DNA from: Ectocarpus siliculosus
Taxonomy: Eukaryota > Sar > Phaeophyceae > Ectocarpales > Ectocarpaceae
Direction of reading: 5' to 3'
Assembly (NCBI GenBank): GCA_000310025.1
Contig: FN649727.1
Location: 887,025-951,024 of the forward strand
DNA: 64,000 nt
Shown: positions 1 through 12,391 of the stretch, piece after piece
Position numbering within the stretch: position 1 is the first letter of the stretch
Layout: each line of letters opens with the position of its first letter
Notes under the pieces: generated by a model
What the model saw: only the letters and a program-made list of their open reading frames with translations
What the model was told of the DNA's origin: nothing
Database searches by the model: none
Position numbers and translations under genes: made by a program

Positions 1-44
1 CTTCCCCCCCCCCCCCCCCCCCCCCCCCCCCGACGATACCACAG

Positions 45-1260
45 GTGGGTAGATGTTTCGCGGTGGAACGAGCGCAACAAGCCCAACCAGAGGAAGTCTC
101 ACAGGGACCAGATGGAAGAGACACGATCCGCGGTAAAGACCTCGCTGAAGGAGAAGCACCCGTCGCTGCCGGTCGTCTCCATCTCGGGGCTTCCCTTCCA
201 CAAGACGGAGGAAGAAGTCATGTGAGTGAGACTTGAGGCGTGACTGCCACCGTAGCAGACCAGGGAAGAGTGCAGGCCGCTTGGGCTGCCACCAAGAGAG
301 TCGATCTCAAAGAAGGCCTACATTCACACGGCGGTTTCATCAGCCATGTCCGCCGGCCCCCAAGTAATCAGCGCAGAATTACGACATATGACAATCTGCT
401 GTTGGAATCCCCCTTCGTGAACACCTGCTATCCAGAGCTCGTACGCAGGTAGTCGTTTTTTCTTTGGGCAAGTCAATGCCAACTTGGCCATGCTGGCGGT
501 AAACAGCTGGTCCGTGCTGTCATGCACGCATGGCCCAGGAGCCGAAACTGTGAAACTAACGCTTCCTTATCCCCCTTTGTGTGTTTGCGTTCTCCTGAAA
601 AATTGGTGGAAATTTCGCCACGTCGATGTGTTTGTTCGTTTTCAGAGAGTTCCTCGAGGCGAGCGGTGTACCCAGGTCTGCGATGTTGGAGGTGGAGATG
701 CCCCTTTTCCTGCAGACCCAGAACAACACGGGAACGTGCTGGGTGGTCATCAGCGATGTGAGTCCTCTGTTGTTGCAATGGATATGCATACTTGATTTTA
801 TTGTCGTTTTCACGGCAAGATGTTGCTTTCGGTCGTGTAGCTTTACCATGTGTTGGATCTTGTTCCGCCTGCACAGTCGCGACGTTCGCTTCGCACCCTA
901 TCGGCTACCTCTCTGGACTCTAACCCCGAACTTGTGTTTTCTTGCCTGACAAATTTATTCTTGTGAGCATCGAGCTTTGGCTTACGTTTCCTAGACCTGA
1001 TTTACATATAGACCCAAGTATCTACGACGATGCCGTAGTAGTACCGCAATATGTTGTACCACACATGCCAATACTGCCGAACTGAACCTGTTCTACTGCC
1101 CCCCGTATTTCAACCGCTGTCCGTATGTGCTTCGCGCCACTCCCTTTCATCGGTGTTTGGTCGGGACCAAAAAATCTCCCAGGAGGGCGCGTATGAAACC
1201 CTCATGGAGTTGAACGGGGCAACTTTGGACGACAGGTGGCTTACCGTCGTGGACGCGTAA
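45..1260 (+). CDS. RRM-domain protein, 3' end (5' part lies outside the window)
   Basis: Three exons are supported: 45-221, 646-757 and 1183-1260. Donors are gtgagt at 222 and gtgagt at 758; acceptors are ttcag at 645 and cccag at 1182. Phases agree at both junctions, and the joined frame ends at TAA. The last ~80 residues read as one RNA-recognition motif: an RNP2-like strand (VSISGLPF), a helix (TEEEVIEFLEASG), an RNP1-like strand (GTCWVVISD), then helix 2 and a final strand ending at the C-terminus (LDDRWLTVVDA). Known of the family: RRMs bind single-stranded RNA, usually through aromatic residues of RNP1 and RNP2. RNP1 here carries a Trp where Phe or Tyr is usual. The segment before the RRM is charged (RWNERNKPNQRK). 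The gene runs off the left end behind a poly-C tract, so the full domain set and the exact role are unknown. Confidence 0.72.
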
Positions 1261-2747
1261 GGCGTGACGTGATCTATCACCCAAGAAGGTCGGAAGTAGC
1301 AAGCCTATGACGAAGATGTCGCGTTGGATCTCACTTCGAATGGCGTCGCAAGCCTTTGGCCTTGTTTTAGGTGCGCGTGGAGAGAGCAGCGTTCGGTTTG
1401 TGCCGTATTTCGGCGGAAGGGGTCAAAGGGAAAGCTTGCGGAGTGCTGGGCCACTTGTGTCACACGGCGGTCTTGAGAGATGGGGTGGTTTGTTTTAGCC
1501 CGTGAGCGGGGGTTGAGTCGGGCGACAGTGGCCGTCGTTTTGGGTTGGAACAGATCGACTTAGTCTTTTTTAAGTCTGTTTCGTGAGGTCGTCGCTTCAA
1601 AGTAGAGATGGATGTTCGACATGTACGGGTACTCTTTTTCGTAGTGTCTCTCTACGCCTCGCCATGTCTCTTATGCATTATGCATATGTAGGTGACCCTT
1701 TTTGTTTTTAGTCACAGGGGACGTGCGTTAACGAGATTCCCCGATAAATAACTTGCGTTGACACGTCGACACGTTTTTTTTCTGACTGGAGGCACATTGC
1801 GGCTCGGGGCGACGGTGCTTGGCTGGCTGCACATGCGGTATCGTGTCGAGGCTTGATTGTCTCGAAGATTCTGCGGTGGAGCATAACAGTAGTAGAAGCG
1901 GGAAGACCGCGTGCAGAACCTGCTCGGTGATCGATCTGCTTCGTGTAACACTTTCTCGTGTGGACATTTTTGAATCCCTGGTATCCAGAGTTTTGTCGAC
2001 CAACAGAATTTGCGTGCCACATTTCCTTTTATTCCCCTTCTCTAGAGACAAGAACACCCCCTTAACGGACTCTCTCCGTCCACGTGACGATGACCGACCG
2101 CGGTCGACCGATGGAACTCTCACAAGTGATGTCATCCTTGTCGAAGAAACTCATTACACCTTCACACCCAAATGACCGTGGATGACGTCAGTCACTGTCC
2201 ACGTAATTTCGGCTGGGACGGTTATTCGACCAAAGCTTTTTAGACCATCCAGAACACTGCGTGCCACAATTTTTGTGGCTTGTCTAATCGAAGTGGGTCA
2301 GGTTATTTTCACTTGTCCCTGACATAGGCAAGAGAGGCCAGAGCATAGAGCAGGTGACCGCACCCAAAATGACCGCGGCACCTTTCCCGACAAAGCCCTG
2401 GTCCCGCCCCGATGTTACCCCGGTTGCACACAGTGGGAAATGGCAAGGGTCTCGAGACACCCTGGGCAGCAGCGCGGGCGGCTACGTTGTGCTCCTCGTG
2501 AAGTAGACGAACGGGTACAGTGGCACAGACAAAAAAACACATACATCTCTTTGTGAAGTGTCTTCACCGAAAAACAATTTTATGTGAAGACCTACAACAC
2601 AACAGTCTGTCAACGACAAGGGAGTGATCGCCCAGAGGACGGCAACTGGAAGGAAGGGTAGCGGGAGACACACATACCGAAGGATTTCTTATGGACATGA
2701 TGATACAGCAGTACAACGCAATACATTGATCGCTTCCTTGAAGCGGT
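1261..2747. other. Convergent intergenic region
   Basis: This stretch lies between the 3' ends of the RRM gene and the DUF1350 gene. Both strands have short open frames but none with family motifs or consistent splicing. It presumably holds the two 3' untranslated regions. I see no repeat of note. Confidence 0.5.
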
Positions 2748-3158
2748 TCACATCTCGTCGCTGTCCCACCGCCCCTCTCGGCGCACCCACAGCGACTGAG
2801 ACCGGAGGTAAGACGTGAGCGCCTTAATGAGCTCGTCCAATTCGAGGCTCGCAGTCGACGCCGCCACTCTGGCCCCTCCCTGGAGAGACGTTAAAAACAG
2901 CCAAAACATGCCACGGGGGCGACCGGGTGAGAAGGCGTGAGGGTGGGAGGAAAGAGATTTGGCTACCCAAACCACCTAAAGAGTAATCGCGTTACGTTCG
3001 GCAGTGTCGATTCAGCCGGAAATGAAACCAAGAGGCGAAGGGATATGTTGTCCGGAGAACGGGGAGAGGGATTCGGTCAAAAAAGCAAGCATCAAATATT
3101 GTGTGCACATCAACCAATGTTCGGGTGGTTTTCGTCTCTCGAGAGCGCGGTTGCCGCC

Positions 3159-3201
<43 letters not shown>

Positions 3202-6200
3202 GCCGTTGTTGCGGATAAAATTCACATTGAGTGCAGCGCGCCCCCGGCAACGCAGCACGACAAGCAGGTTCCAACGAGACCAAGTTTTAGACGACCTCTG
3301 ACAATGTCGCCCTCTCTCTGTCGCTCTGCTGGTGCTGTCGCTATCCATCACTGTCAAAAGAAGCCTGAATCAGGTGACTATAATAGTGATTACCGTCGTA
3401 GCCGGACTGCGCCCGCACTCGCACAACATGAAACCAGATCCTCCACACGAATGCCGCTATATAATTTCGTGTCGTTGCTAACCTCCACGAATGCATCGCC
3501 TTGCGCCCCCATGCCGGCTCTGTCCGCCCAGTCCCGTGCTTGTCGCGTGTCTCGGAAGTCTGGCGTGTTTGGAGTTACGTGCGTGCCGTCAAGCCTGGAC
3601 GAGAGTTGCAAGGGCCGGCGGGGGAGAGAGCGTGGTTGGCACGGACAAGGGTAGATGGTGGGCCCCTCTACGGTGATAGGTGTGGGAACGAACATTAATG
3701 GAAAGATGCGGGGGGGAGGTTCGACCCAAACGTTACTCGTGGCCCAACTTGTGATTTCCTCCTGACAGTTGGAATGGATAGGGACAACCAAGCAAACTGG
3801 GGGAACCGCGCGGCAGCCTGAAACCACGAAGGAGAAAGCTGCGGGGGACCGTAGCGGCGCTTGCACACAGCGCAGCCTGAAACCAAAACAAATCATAACC
3901 CATCGTGGGCGCGATTCTCGCACTGCTCTCCTTCTCCTAGCTACGTCCCGCGTGATGAGCCTGACTCGCCTCGAAAACTCCAGCTCCCCGTCCCTTCCGA
4001 AGCGGTTGAAGAGCACCTCGGCGAGCTGCGGGCTCTGGTCTATCGTGTCGCGCTTGAACTGCAGAACAAGGTTGTTCCGCACCGAGTACCGGTCCGTCAG
4101 CAGATCCCAGGTTGCCTGACGCCCCCAATGCCACGAGAGGGGTCGTCACAGCAAGGGGACGCGGACACCAAGAGGAAAATGGTGAAGGGGTGCGCTCGTC
4201 GTCAGCGCCTTGGTGGAAAAACTTGTCGACGCACAACGTTGCTTGATCTGCGTCTCTGGCTGGCTAAGGTCTTGACCGTGGCTGGTTTCAGCCAACAACC
4301 AGCATACATTGCAACATTCGAGGAACAAGCTTGCCAACTACTACAGGAGGACAACCCTCTAAAAACAACCAATAGTGTACTTGTAGGGCGCGTGTCGCCG
4401 GGAGGCGAAAGCACGGGGGTGGGGTTGAACAGCAGCAGTAGTACCTCCGGCGAGGGCTTAAACTCCTGGGGTACGTCCGACAGCATGGACCCGACGGCAG
4501 AGGCCGCCTTTGGTCCCCACTCTTCTGCCAAGGACAACCCTTGCGACGCAAAACCGTTCACCAACGGGAGCCCGGAGACCCTATCGCACGCAGCAAACGC
4601 GCGGGCGCGCGAGAGAGGGAACGCGCAACGGACAAGCAAGGCCAAAGACAAAAAAAATGCAGGTGTTCCTCAGGTCTTGCACGAAAAAATATCGGCAATA
4701 TTTTCTTGCGGTAGGTGGCTCGTCCTCCAAAATCTAGCCGCTCTAAGATCCCCTTTCTTAAGAATCGCGATGTGCACTCTCAGTTTCCCGGTGAGTTACT
4801 GGGTTGCAGCTTGCGGAGCCCCTCGCAACGCTCGCAACGATTGGGGGCACATACGTGGGAAACGCCATGTACGTTGGGGTACCGACGCGGCGAACATCGG
4901 GTCTCTGCGTGTGGTGATTCGACTTTGCCGCTACGACGCGTCGGCCGCGAACCCAGAGCGGACCTCGTCACAGCAGTGGCAACATTTGAAACATTGGCAC
5001 CGACACGAGGGCTTCGTGCATATGCCCAGCCTCGGAGCTTCCCCCACTACCAGACTCCAACAGCGCGGATCGCCGCCCTACTGGTCAAAACTCCCGCGCG
5101 GCTTCACGTTGGCAACCCCGCACGACTCACGCTTTGGCGATTCCAGACAGGTTATCGCCCAGAGGCCCGAAGTTTTCCATCGACAGCCCGAGCTCACGCA
5201 ACTCGTTGATGAACGGCACGCTGTCCTTGGCCGGAAAATTGTTAAAGCTGATGATGACGTTTGCCTTGAGGTTTGCAAAGCAGGCGTCGGCGCGTGGGCA
5301 CGGGATGGGGCAACGCGTGAGAATCGGATCGAACGGTTGAGGGCCCGCCGCCCAAGCCGAAGGAGAAGGAGAAGCCGCCAAGGGGCTGGTCTTCCATCAA
5401 AATGTTTGTGGCATGTATCCCGTTTCAAGCTAGAAAAGAAACAGGAACCGCGCCCGACAGAGACGTGATCGACAGCGGTAAATACCCTTACCGCACCAAT
5501 TTTCGGCGTCGATGGTTTCGGCGTCGCTTAAACTTGGGGTTTCCTCGACGCTGCGTGTATGTGGGTGCCTGTATCGCGGGCTGCTGTTCTCTCTCGCCGA
5601 GAAGACATGCACAACGCCAAACGAAACACTGCACAAAAACGAGGGCAAATCGAGCAGGATTGCAGCTAGAGTACCTTCCGAATGCTAACTATTTACCCCA
5701 TTCAGTAGGCTAGACCGTGTGCTGAAAATCAGACCGAAGATGTTCAAAACTGGTACGACACCCTGCAGATAGACAACTCAAAGACAGCCATCCAGATGCC
5801 GAACGACATGCCTTCAGGTCCCCACACCTTTCTCCGCCTGGCCACGTCCACCACCTCCGGGTAGCAGTTCAGCAGGACGTGCACCTTGGCGCCCAGGGAG
5901 TGGCCCACCCCGAAGAGGGGGATGCGGCGCATGGCCGTCCGCCCGTACAGCGCCTCCACGTCGCGGTACGCCACCCGAAAGTCGCGAGCGACGTCGCACG
6001 CCAGCTGGTCGTGGTTGAACTCGTTCAGCCGCACGCGGGTCGCCACCACCAGGAAGCCTTTGCGTGGTTGGTAAGGCAGGTGCGCAGGGCGGAGCCGGGC
6101 GGGGCCGGGCGGGCAGAGAAAGGCTGAAGCGAGGAAACAAGAGGGCCTATGACGACTTTGTGTGTGTGGACAACCCACCAAAATTGTCCTCTACAACGGC

Positions 6201-6917
6201 GGGGTGGGGTGGTGACGTAGGTGCCGGTCGTTGAGTGTTGCCGTGCTTCGGCCAGAGCTGCTGCGTCGCAGTGAACCAAGATACATACAGGTGACACAGG
6301 CTGCTACAATTAGCGAAAGAAAAGTACCCCCCGGCAGACGAACGGGAGACAAACGACGCCGGCCTGAATGCAAGAGGCCCGAAGTACATAGAGCGGCACA
6401 AAAATGAACCACCCGACCCCTGCAACCACCAACCAACCCAACGAGCGAACGAACGCGCGAGGACCGCACCTGCATCTACCAACCCCTCGAGCAGCGCCCC
6501 GTACGCGTTCCTCGGGAACACCCCCACCCCTTGCCCCCCGACGAAGTGCACCACCCCCAGAGGATAGTCCACGTCCCTCGGCACCAACACGTCCGCGTTG
6601 CCTATCTCCTCCCAGTCCCGCCCCGACCTCGATGCTCCCCCCGCCGCGGTCGCCGGTCGGTAAGCTGGCTCATCGCCCGTATCGCTGAACCTTCCGTAGT
6701 CACCGCTATCGCGGTGCGCCCCGGCGATGGTCGGGGACGCGGGATGCCGTCGTCTTCTGCGCGACCGCTGCAGGACCGGGGCAGCAACATCCCGGCGGTG
6801 GTTGCTGTTGTGTGCGGCGGGGCTGTCGAGGCGGGTGTGATGGGCCTTGCTGCTGAACGCGAAGCCTGCGTGGGTGGTGGGAAGTGTCGGAGGGAGCGGG
6901 GTCGACGAGGATAACAC
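2748..6917 (-). CDS. DUF1350 family alpha/beta-hydrolase-like protein, probably plastid-targeted
   Basis: Seven exons, in coding order: 6917-6470, 6057-5828, 5264-5131, 4580-4445, 4115-3970, 3594-3483 and 2879-2748. Every junction keeps phase; the product is 445 residues. Family signatures appear in order: VVHFVGGQGVG near the start of the core, a nucleophile-elbow-like GVGHSLG with Ser203 at the centre, ISFNNFPAK, FKPSPEATWDLL, SVRNNLVLQFKRDTIDQSP and LDGTHVTP. These are the conserved blocks of the cyanobacterial and chloroplast DUF1350 family as I recall it, whose substrate is unknown. The first ~95 residues are Ser/Arg/His-rich and could be targeting sequence, but there is no clear signal peptide, so another 5' exon is possible. 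The intron between exons 5 and 6 starts with gcgagt (GC-AG), the only choice that gives the conserved join at LEFS|RLDG. The intron before the last exon carries a long CTG repeat (sense strand). Confidence 0.85.
3160..3201. repeat. CAG trinucleotide repeat, about 13 units
   Basis: Uninterrupted CAG units on the + strand inside the last intron (2880-3482) of the DUF1350 gene, so CTG in its transcript. The polyglutamine and polyserine frames across it are by-products of the repeat. Confidence 0.95.
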
Positions 6918-8732
6918 TACGAAAACATGATATATTTCACTCGCAGTACAGTTATTAAGTTGTCATGCGCAAAACTACGTAGCGGCGCCGGTCGACTTGC
7001 GAGGCCGTACAAATTTTTTTGTCAAGGTCCAGCGATAGACCAGTGCCGCCAAAACGTAGTTCTTCTCGCTCTCTGGGAGCCACCTTATGCCTTGTGGTGA
7101 CTCTGCTCTGCGCCTTGTGATATCCGACATGACGAGTTGATAATTTGAATTTTCAAACACGTGGTTGCGGGTAAACCCCGGTGTGTGTGGGAGACGAGGG
7201 CGACCACAGAGGCATCGTCCTGGTAAGACGGCGAACAGCCACTGCGCCAGCGCACTTGCGGGGTGACGGCTTGGCAACCTTGAGTTGTGCCCCGGTTGCC
7301 GCTGGCTGCACGTGGCACTCGCTGGGCAATAGGTCGACGAGTCAGCCACACCCACACACACAGGTAAGTCATGTCTACCCACAGGCCCAAAGGTCACGCC
7401 AGGCGGCCACCAAGCAACATACCCACCTTGGCATCGGCCCAAAAGAAGGGCCAGAAGGACTATTGCACTTGTGCCCGACGCCCACGGCTGCTGGACCGGT
7501 CGTCGCTGTCGACGTCTGTGTTGCTGGGGCATGTCTTCTTCGCGATGCCTTTGAGCAGGCTGCAAGACCGACGACAGCAGCTGTACTACTGCTGCTGTCC
7601 TCAGGAAACGTGCGTTTCCACCACGTGTATTGGTATCAACTCCTACCCACTACGGTGCTCAATACCCGAGGTTTACTGCCCCAGCAGGGAGGGTGGTGAG
7701 CACTGCAGCAGCAGAGAACACTGCTGCGCTGTGCGATGGTGTACAAAGCAAGCGCTGGGGGAAACGCAGAATGGATCATCGGAGTTGTTTATCGGAGGAG
7801 GAGGCGTTTATTCAAACGCCAAAAGATAAGGGGGAAGGGGGCTCTCTCTCTCACGCGTGTCACCCGCTCTCTCCCCTCTCTGTCTCTCTGCCCTTCTATT
7901 CGCCTCTGACCTATCTATGTGCCTGTCTATGTGTCTGTCTGTCTGTCGATTGCCCCTCCCTCTGTCCGCCTCTGATCTGTCTGTCAGTCTGTCTGCAGTT
8001 GCATAGAGTAAACGAACTGGTACATTAGTAAAGGCCACGATCTTGTCCTTTGGAAGTGTACACATTGTAGTAGCAGTTGTCCAAATTCGAAGGCAACCCG
8101 AGGAGGGGCCATGACGGCGGCAGAAGTCAGGGTTCTGCACTTCCACTCAACCTTATCGCAACCACGGCTAGTACATCGGTATGTAGGTGGACAGGGAATC
8201 GAATTTGGACACGCACGCACGATTCGCTCGAAGCTCACTCATCCTCGCACCCTTGGAAAGGATGGTAAAAAATTCGGTGTGACACTACGGTCCTACCGCG
8301 ATTCAGCCCCGAGACGATGCACTCTGACTACATACACATGAAGCACGCGGGGGTCGGAGGGTAATACAGACCACTGAGCCAACGGAAATCGAAGTAAAAA
8401 TCGTCTGAAAGAATTGAAAGAAATAAGTTTTGATGCAAGCAGAGTACTACTACTACATACTGCCGTACAACTGCCAACCATCCAGGGTCATACAGGAGGG
8501 GGGCTTCTTTTTATTTATTTTCGTGCCACACCTTCCTCCTGAAAGAGTTAGGGCTAGGGTCTTCCGAGCGGTTTCCCAGGGACTCGGCCCTGAGACCCGG
8601 CGTCGGGGACTACGGCTTGAGGGCCGCCGAGGCCGCCACCGGCGGCTCGTCGACGGCCGTCTACACCCGGCCCTCAGGCGCAAGCCCAAGGGGGCCCCGT
8701 ACGACCCGGCGCTCAGCCGTTTCCTCTTGAGG
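6918..8732. other. Upstream region of the DUF1350 gene; no supported gene
   Basis: A long minus-strand open frame (6975-7565) lies just upstream of the DUF1350 start. It contains a hydrophobic stretch (SAIVLLALLLG) but no family motif, and I could not join it in phase to the DUF1350 first exon. It may be 5' untranslated sequence or chance. A low-complexity TCTG/GTCT-rich tract occupies about 7840-7995. Confidence 0.4.
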
Positions 8733-10149
8733 AGTAACCAGAAACGGGTATACCAGGGTAGTTTATCACCAATTTCGGGTACACTTTGAAATCAACGCGC
8801 CTGCACCCCCAGGTACCCCCAGGTAGCCGGCGGCATCTCCAGACCCTCTGGTGTAACCGATGCTGGTTACTGGTCTGTCTGGTGTACCCGCAAGTGGTCG
8901 ATTTTGTACCCAGAAATGGTCATACAATCCGGGCGCCCAACGACTCCAAAACCCGCAGAAAAAACCGTGTACCGCACATACCCGCATGACACACCAGTAA
9001 CGCACATACCCCACAGTAGCCACACAAGACCACCAACAACGCTTGTTGACGGGCACATTGCCTCGAAGGATACCAAATCTCCGACAGCCTCCTCCGTAGA
9101 TCGCGGCGAAAAACCAATCGCCGTGCCCTGCCTTCCTGACCACACACAACACAACTCACCCACGCACCACACGGCTGTCATCATGCTGGCGTGTGGCAAA
9201 CATTACAAAGACGCGTCGCCATTTGCGGGTGTTGCGCCTTCTGTGTGCCCGTTGGCTAATTTCACCAGTCAGTCTAATTTCACGTATTTGTCAACTCGTG
9301 GGCCCGGGCTCCTCTCCTAGAGGCGGTCGAACTCGCTCGATCCGCGACTTAGCTCGCTATGGTGCTCGTACATAAGGTAATGACAGAGAGACAAAACGGG
9401 CACGACCTGCCTCATGCTTCCGAGGCACAGCAGCACAGCAGCACAGCAGCAGCAGCAGAGCACGGCGGATGGTTTCGCCGCGATCTACGGAGGAGGCTGT
9501 CGGAGATTTGGTATCCTTCGAGGCAATGTGCCCGTCAACGAGCGTTGGTGGTCTTGTGTGGCTACTGTGGGGTATGTGCGGTACTGTTGTGTCGTGCGGG
9601 TATGTGCGGTACACGGTTTTTTCTGCGGGTTTTGGAGTCGTCGGGCGCCGGGATTATATGACCATTTCTGGGTACAAAATCGACCACCCCCGGGTACACT
9701 AGTAACCAATATCGGTTACACCAGAGGGTCCTACTTCCAGCAAAAGGTGTACCCGATGTTTTTTTTTTCAGAAATGGGTTCAATGGTGTTTCGGCCAATC
9801 AGCTGACAGCCTGGGCGTGCAAGCGTCTTGATTTCTAGCTATAACCCGGGTATACCCGTTTCTGGTTACTGGTCTCTTCCACGACGACGGCCTCGTCACC
9901 CCCAGCGCCCACGCCTACCGCCCGGAGTCCGCCAGGGGAGGCGGCGGCCACGGCGGATTGGCCGGCCACGCGGCGTCGCCGCCGGCGTGGTCGTGCGGGG
10001 GCAAGCGACCGGCTCCCAGACCCCCGGGCGGCCCTGGGCCAGGCACGTTCAGGCCTCCTTACAACAACGAGACCGATCCCTGCTGGTCGTCTTCTCCAGC
10101 TGCGGTGAGGTTTGGAGCTGGACGCGAGGACATGTATGTCCAGCAGTAG
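8541..10149 (+). other. Possible GC-rich coding region interrupted by a foldback element
   Basis: The flanks of the foldback element (8541-8732 and 9871-10149) are GC-rich and differ from the AT-richer element. The right flank has an open frame, HDDGLVTPSAHAYRPES onward, ending in EDMYVQQ and a TAG at 10149. The left flank has an open frame in the same style (DYGLRAAEAATGG) ending in a stop at the element border. No family is recognised. They could be two halves of one exon split by insertion, or unrelated GC-rich DNA. Confidence 0.25.
8733..9870. mobile_element. Foldback (long inverted repeat) transposable element
   Basis: The two ends are exact inverted copies for 22 bases (the left begins AGTAACCAGAAACGGGTATA). 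Further in, about 8850-9113 and 9463-9738 are inverted copies of each other at roughly 90 percent identity by eye, separated by a central spacer of about 350 bases. The outer stretches between the ends and the inner arms (about 100 bases each) are less alike. The terminal word GGTTACT/AGTAACC recurs inside each arm. No transposase frame is present, so this would be a non-autonomous foldback or MITE-like element. I could not identify a clean target-site duplication. Confidence 0.75.
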
Positions 10150-10321
10150 CGTTTCGGGGGTCCCGTGGGTGGAGGCGGAGGTGAGGGCGGCGAGGGAGGA
10201 GGCGGGCGGCCGGAGCGCGAGGCTGTACCTCCCCGAGAGGGACCGCATGGGTTCGAGAACGTTTATACGCTCGAGGCAGTTGCCCAGGCCGGGGACCCGG
10301 GGGCCTAGGTAGCAGATAGTC

Positions 10322-10505
10322 GTTCGTTTTATGATGTGTGTGTTTATTAGCATCGACCGCGCTAACCGGCTGACCAATGAACATACGTCAGTCTTAGTGC
10401 CGGTGAAAACACGAAACACTTCTATCTGCCATGAACTGGGACCCCGTGAGGGGGCAGCATGGGAGAGGCTTAACTATCCTCCGGATCAAAGACAGAAACG
10501 GTAGC
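10322..10505 (-). repeat. Dispersed retroposon-like repeat, copy 1
   Basis: Reverse complement of 14420-14604 over about 185 bases with few differences. Shared blocks include ACTAAGACTGACG, CATTGGTC and GCGCGGTCGATGCTAATAA. Read on the minus strand it ends in an A/CA-rich tail, the usual 3' end of a SINE or truncated LINE. Confidence 0.65.
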
Positions 10506-11533
10506 AACAGAAGGAAACTGCACGCGTCTACCAAGCAAAGCTGTTACCTTGCACTCGAGTTCGTTTAGGAGTGCTTTCACCATTATGTCTTAATTTGTTT
10601 TTGCATCGACCAGTCCATTTGTAAAAATGTCGTCAGTCTCCATCAAAGCCAGAACAGAATGAGTCGTGTGCTACAATTGTCCGCCTTAAAAACATCCACT
10701 ACGCGTAGGTTCTCCTTGACACAACTGCATTATGTCATACGACGTGTTGTTGTTGTGGATGCAGCACGGTTGAGACGCACCTCTTGGCGAACGTCACCCG
10801 CACTTATTATAACAACGAACGTTGTCATTGCTGGTGTATGTAGGGCTCACAACGACGAACGTAAACAAACGTCACAGGCGGAGCAAGTCCAACACATTAC
10901 AGCTGAACGGCCATGTGGGTTACACCACCTGTCATCCAAGGACCTTCGGTCGTCCCGGCTCAAGTTATTTTTTGCCAACAATTGATGTGTAGCTGAAAGA
11001 AAGATGTGTGCGTCTTGCCATCTCATTTAATCTGAACGCCATTTTTCCACGTCTGGGCATGTTTGGACACGGAAATCAGGGGTCATACCGATGATGGAGT
11101 CCGCACAGCAGCTTTTCGTGATGCGTAGAGCCGAACAGAACATGCGTGATGATGGCCTTGCAGTACGGTTGCAGTGAGTGAGAGGACGGTGAGCCTCGAA
11201 AAGGGGGCGAGAGTTTGGCGCGGACATCTCTATGGTATGGTCCATGCACAACAATAATCTGAAATTCCCCACGCATCGGCATAACTTGGTGTGTGTGTTG
11301 TTACAAATAAATATGTTTGGCGCCGAAGAGAAAAAATTGTACCAGGTCGAGTAGTAGCTGTTCTCACGAAAATTTAGTATTCCTCCAAAAAACAAGAAAA
11401 GTTTCAGTGGCGATTGGCGAGAGGAATCATTTGCCGCATTCTTCTTTGAAAACCCTACTACAGCAGGATCTAGCACATGGTCCTCAAACCAAAAACAAAA
11501 CAGTATCGGCGTGAAAAGTTCTGAAATCTGATA
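10506..11533. other. Intergenic DNA without recognisable features
   Basis: Short frames on both strands only; none shows a family motif or convincing splice structure. Confidence 0.4.
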
Positions 11534-12391
11534 CAAGCTGGGCCAGCCAAGATGCCTACAAAATGGTTGAAATCGATTTACACCACGATTTTCACGAGTT
11601 AGAATCTGAAATTTTGACACGTGGTCGGTGTTAGTATAACGAAGACCACGTGTCAAAATTTCAGATTCCAACTCGTAAAAATCGTGGTGTAAATAGAAAA
11701 TTACTTACTGGCCTCTACACCTGGGCGCAGGGACGAAAATATATATAGGAATACACAGNNNNNNNNNNNNNNNNNNNNNNNNNNNNNNNNNNNNNNNNNN
11801 NNNNNNNNNNNNNNNNNNNNNNNNNNNNNNNNNNNNNNNNNNNNNNNNNNNNNNNNNNNNNNNNNNNNNNNNNNNNNNNNNNNNNNNNNNNNNNNNNNNN
11901 NNNNNNNNNNNNNNNNNNNNNNNNNNNNNNNNNNNNNNNNNNNNNNNNNNNNNNNNNNNNNNNNNNNNNNNNNNNNNNNNNNNNNNNNNNNNNNNNNNNN
12001 NNNNNNNNNNNNNNNNNNNNNNNNNNNNNNNNNNNNNNNNNNNNNNNNNNNNNNNNNNNNNNNTTTACGAGGCCATAACTTTCGATGTAAGATGACCTGA
12101 GCCTTGTAACTACCATCATTGTTCTCGCAATGCTCCCAGGTAAGTGCACGCCAAATTTCGGCTTAATCTGTAAAAACGTTTTTTATACTGATTTCAGTAC
12201 CGGAAGCATCCCCACTACACCGCCAATTGAGCATTTAATACCCAAATCAACTCAGATTCGAAAAATTCTGGCACCGGCGCATCCTCTATTGTCTTCTAAG
12301 AGTAGGCACACAAAACTCAAGCCAAAACTCGTGGAATTGGCAGCGTGAGACGCGAAACAACGAAAGTGAGCTTCTTGGCTGGCCCAGCTTG
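11534..12391 (+). mobile_element. TA-flanked inverted-repeat element (MITE-like), copy 1, diverged and partly unsequenced
   Basis: The ends are inverted copies (CAAGCTGGGCCAGCCAAGA at the left, its complement at the right) and each is flanked by TA. The internal sequence from about 12180 matches copies 13631-14319 and 28126-28813, including the stretch around ATCAACTCAGAT. An internal perfect palindrome at about 11602-11669 (arms holding TTTTGACACGTGGTC) corresponds to the hairpin of the other copies. A gap of N lies inside. TA flanks suggest mobilisation by a Tc1/mariner-type transposase. Confidence 0.7.
11759..12063. other. Assembly gap (305 N)
   Basis: Run of N inside the inverted-repeat element; the repeat structure probably caused the gap. 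Confidence 0.99.

Noticed and set aside
6975-7565. A 196-codon minus-strand frame with a hydrophobic segment, as a targeting exon for DUF1350.
   Set aside because: No donor could be joined in phase to the DUF1350 first exon, which already has its own ATG; left as untranslated or chance.
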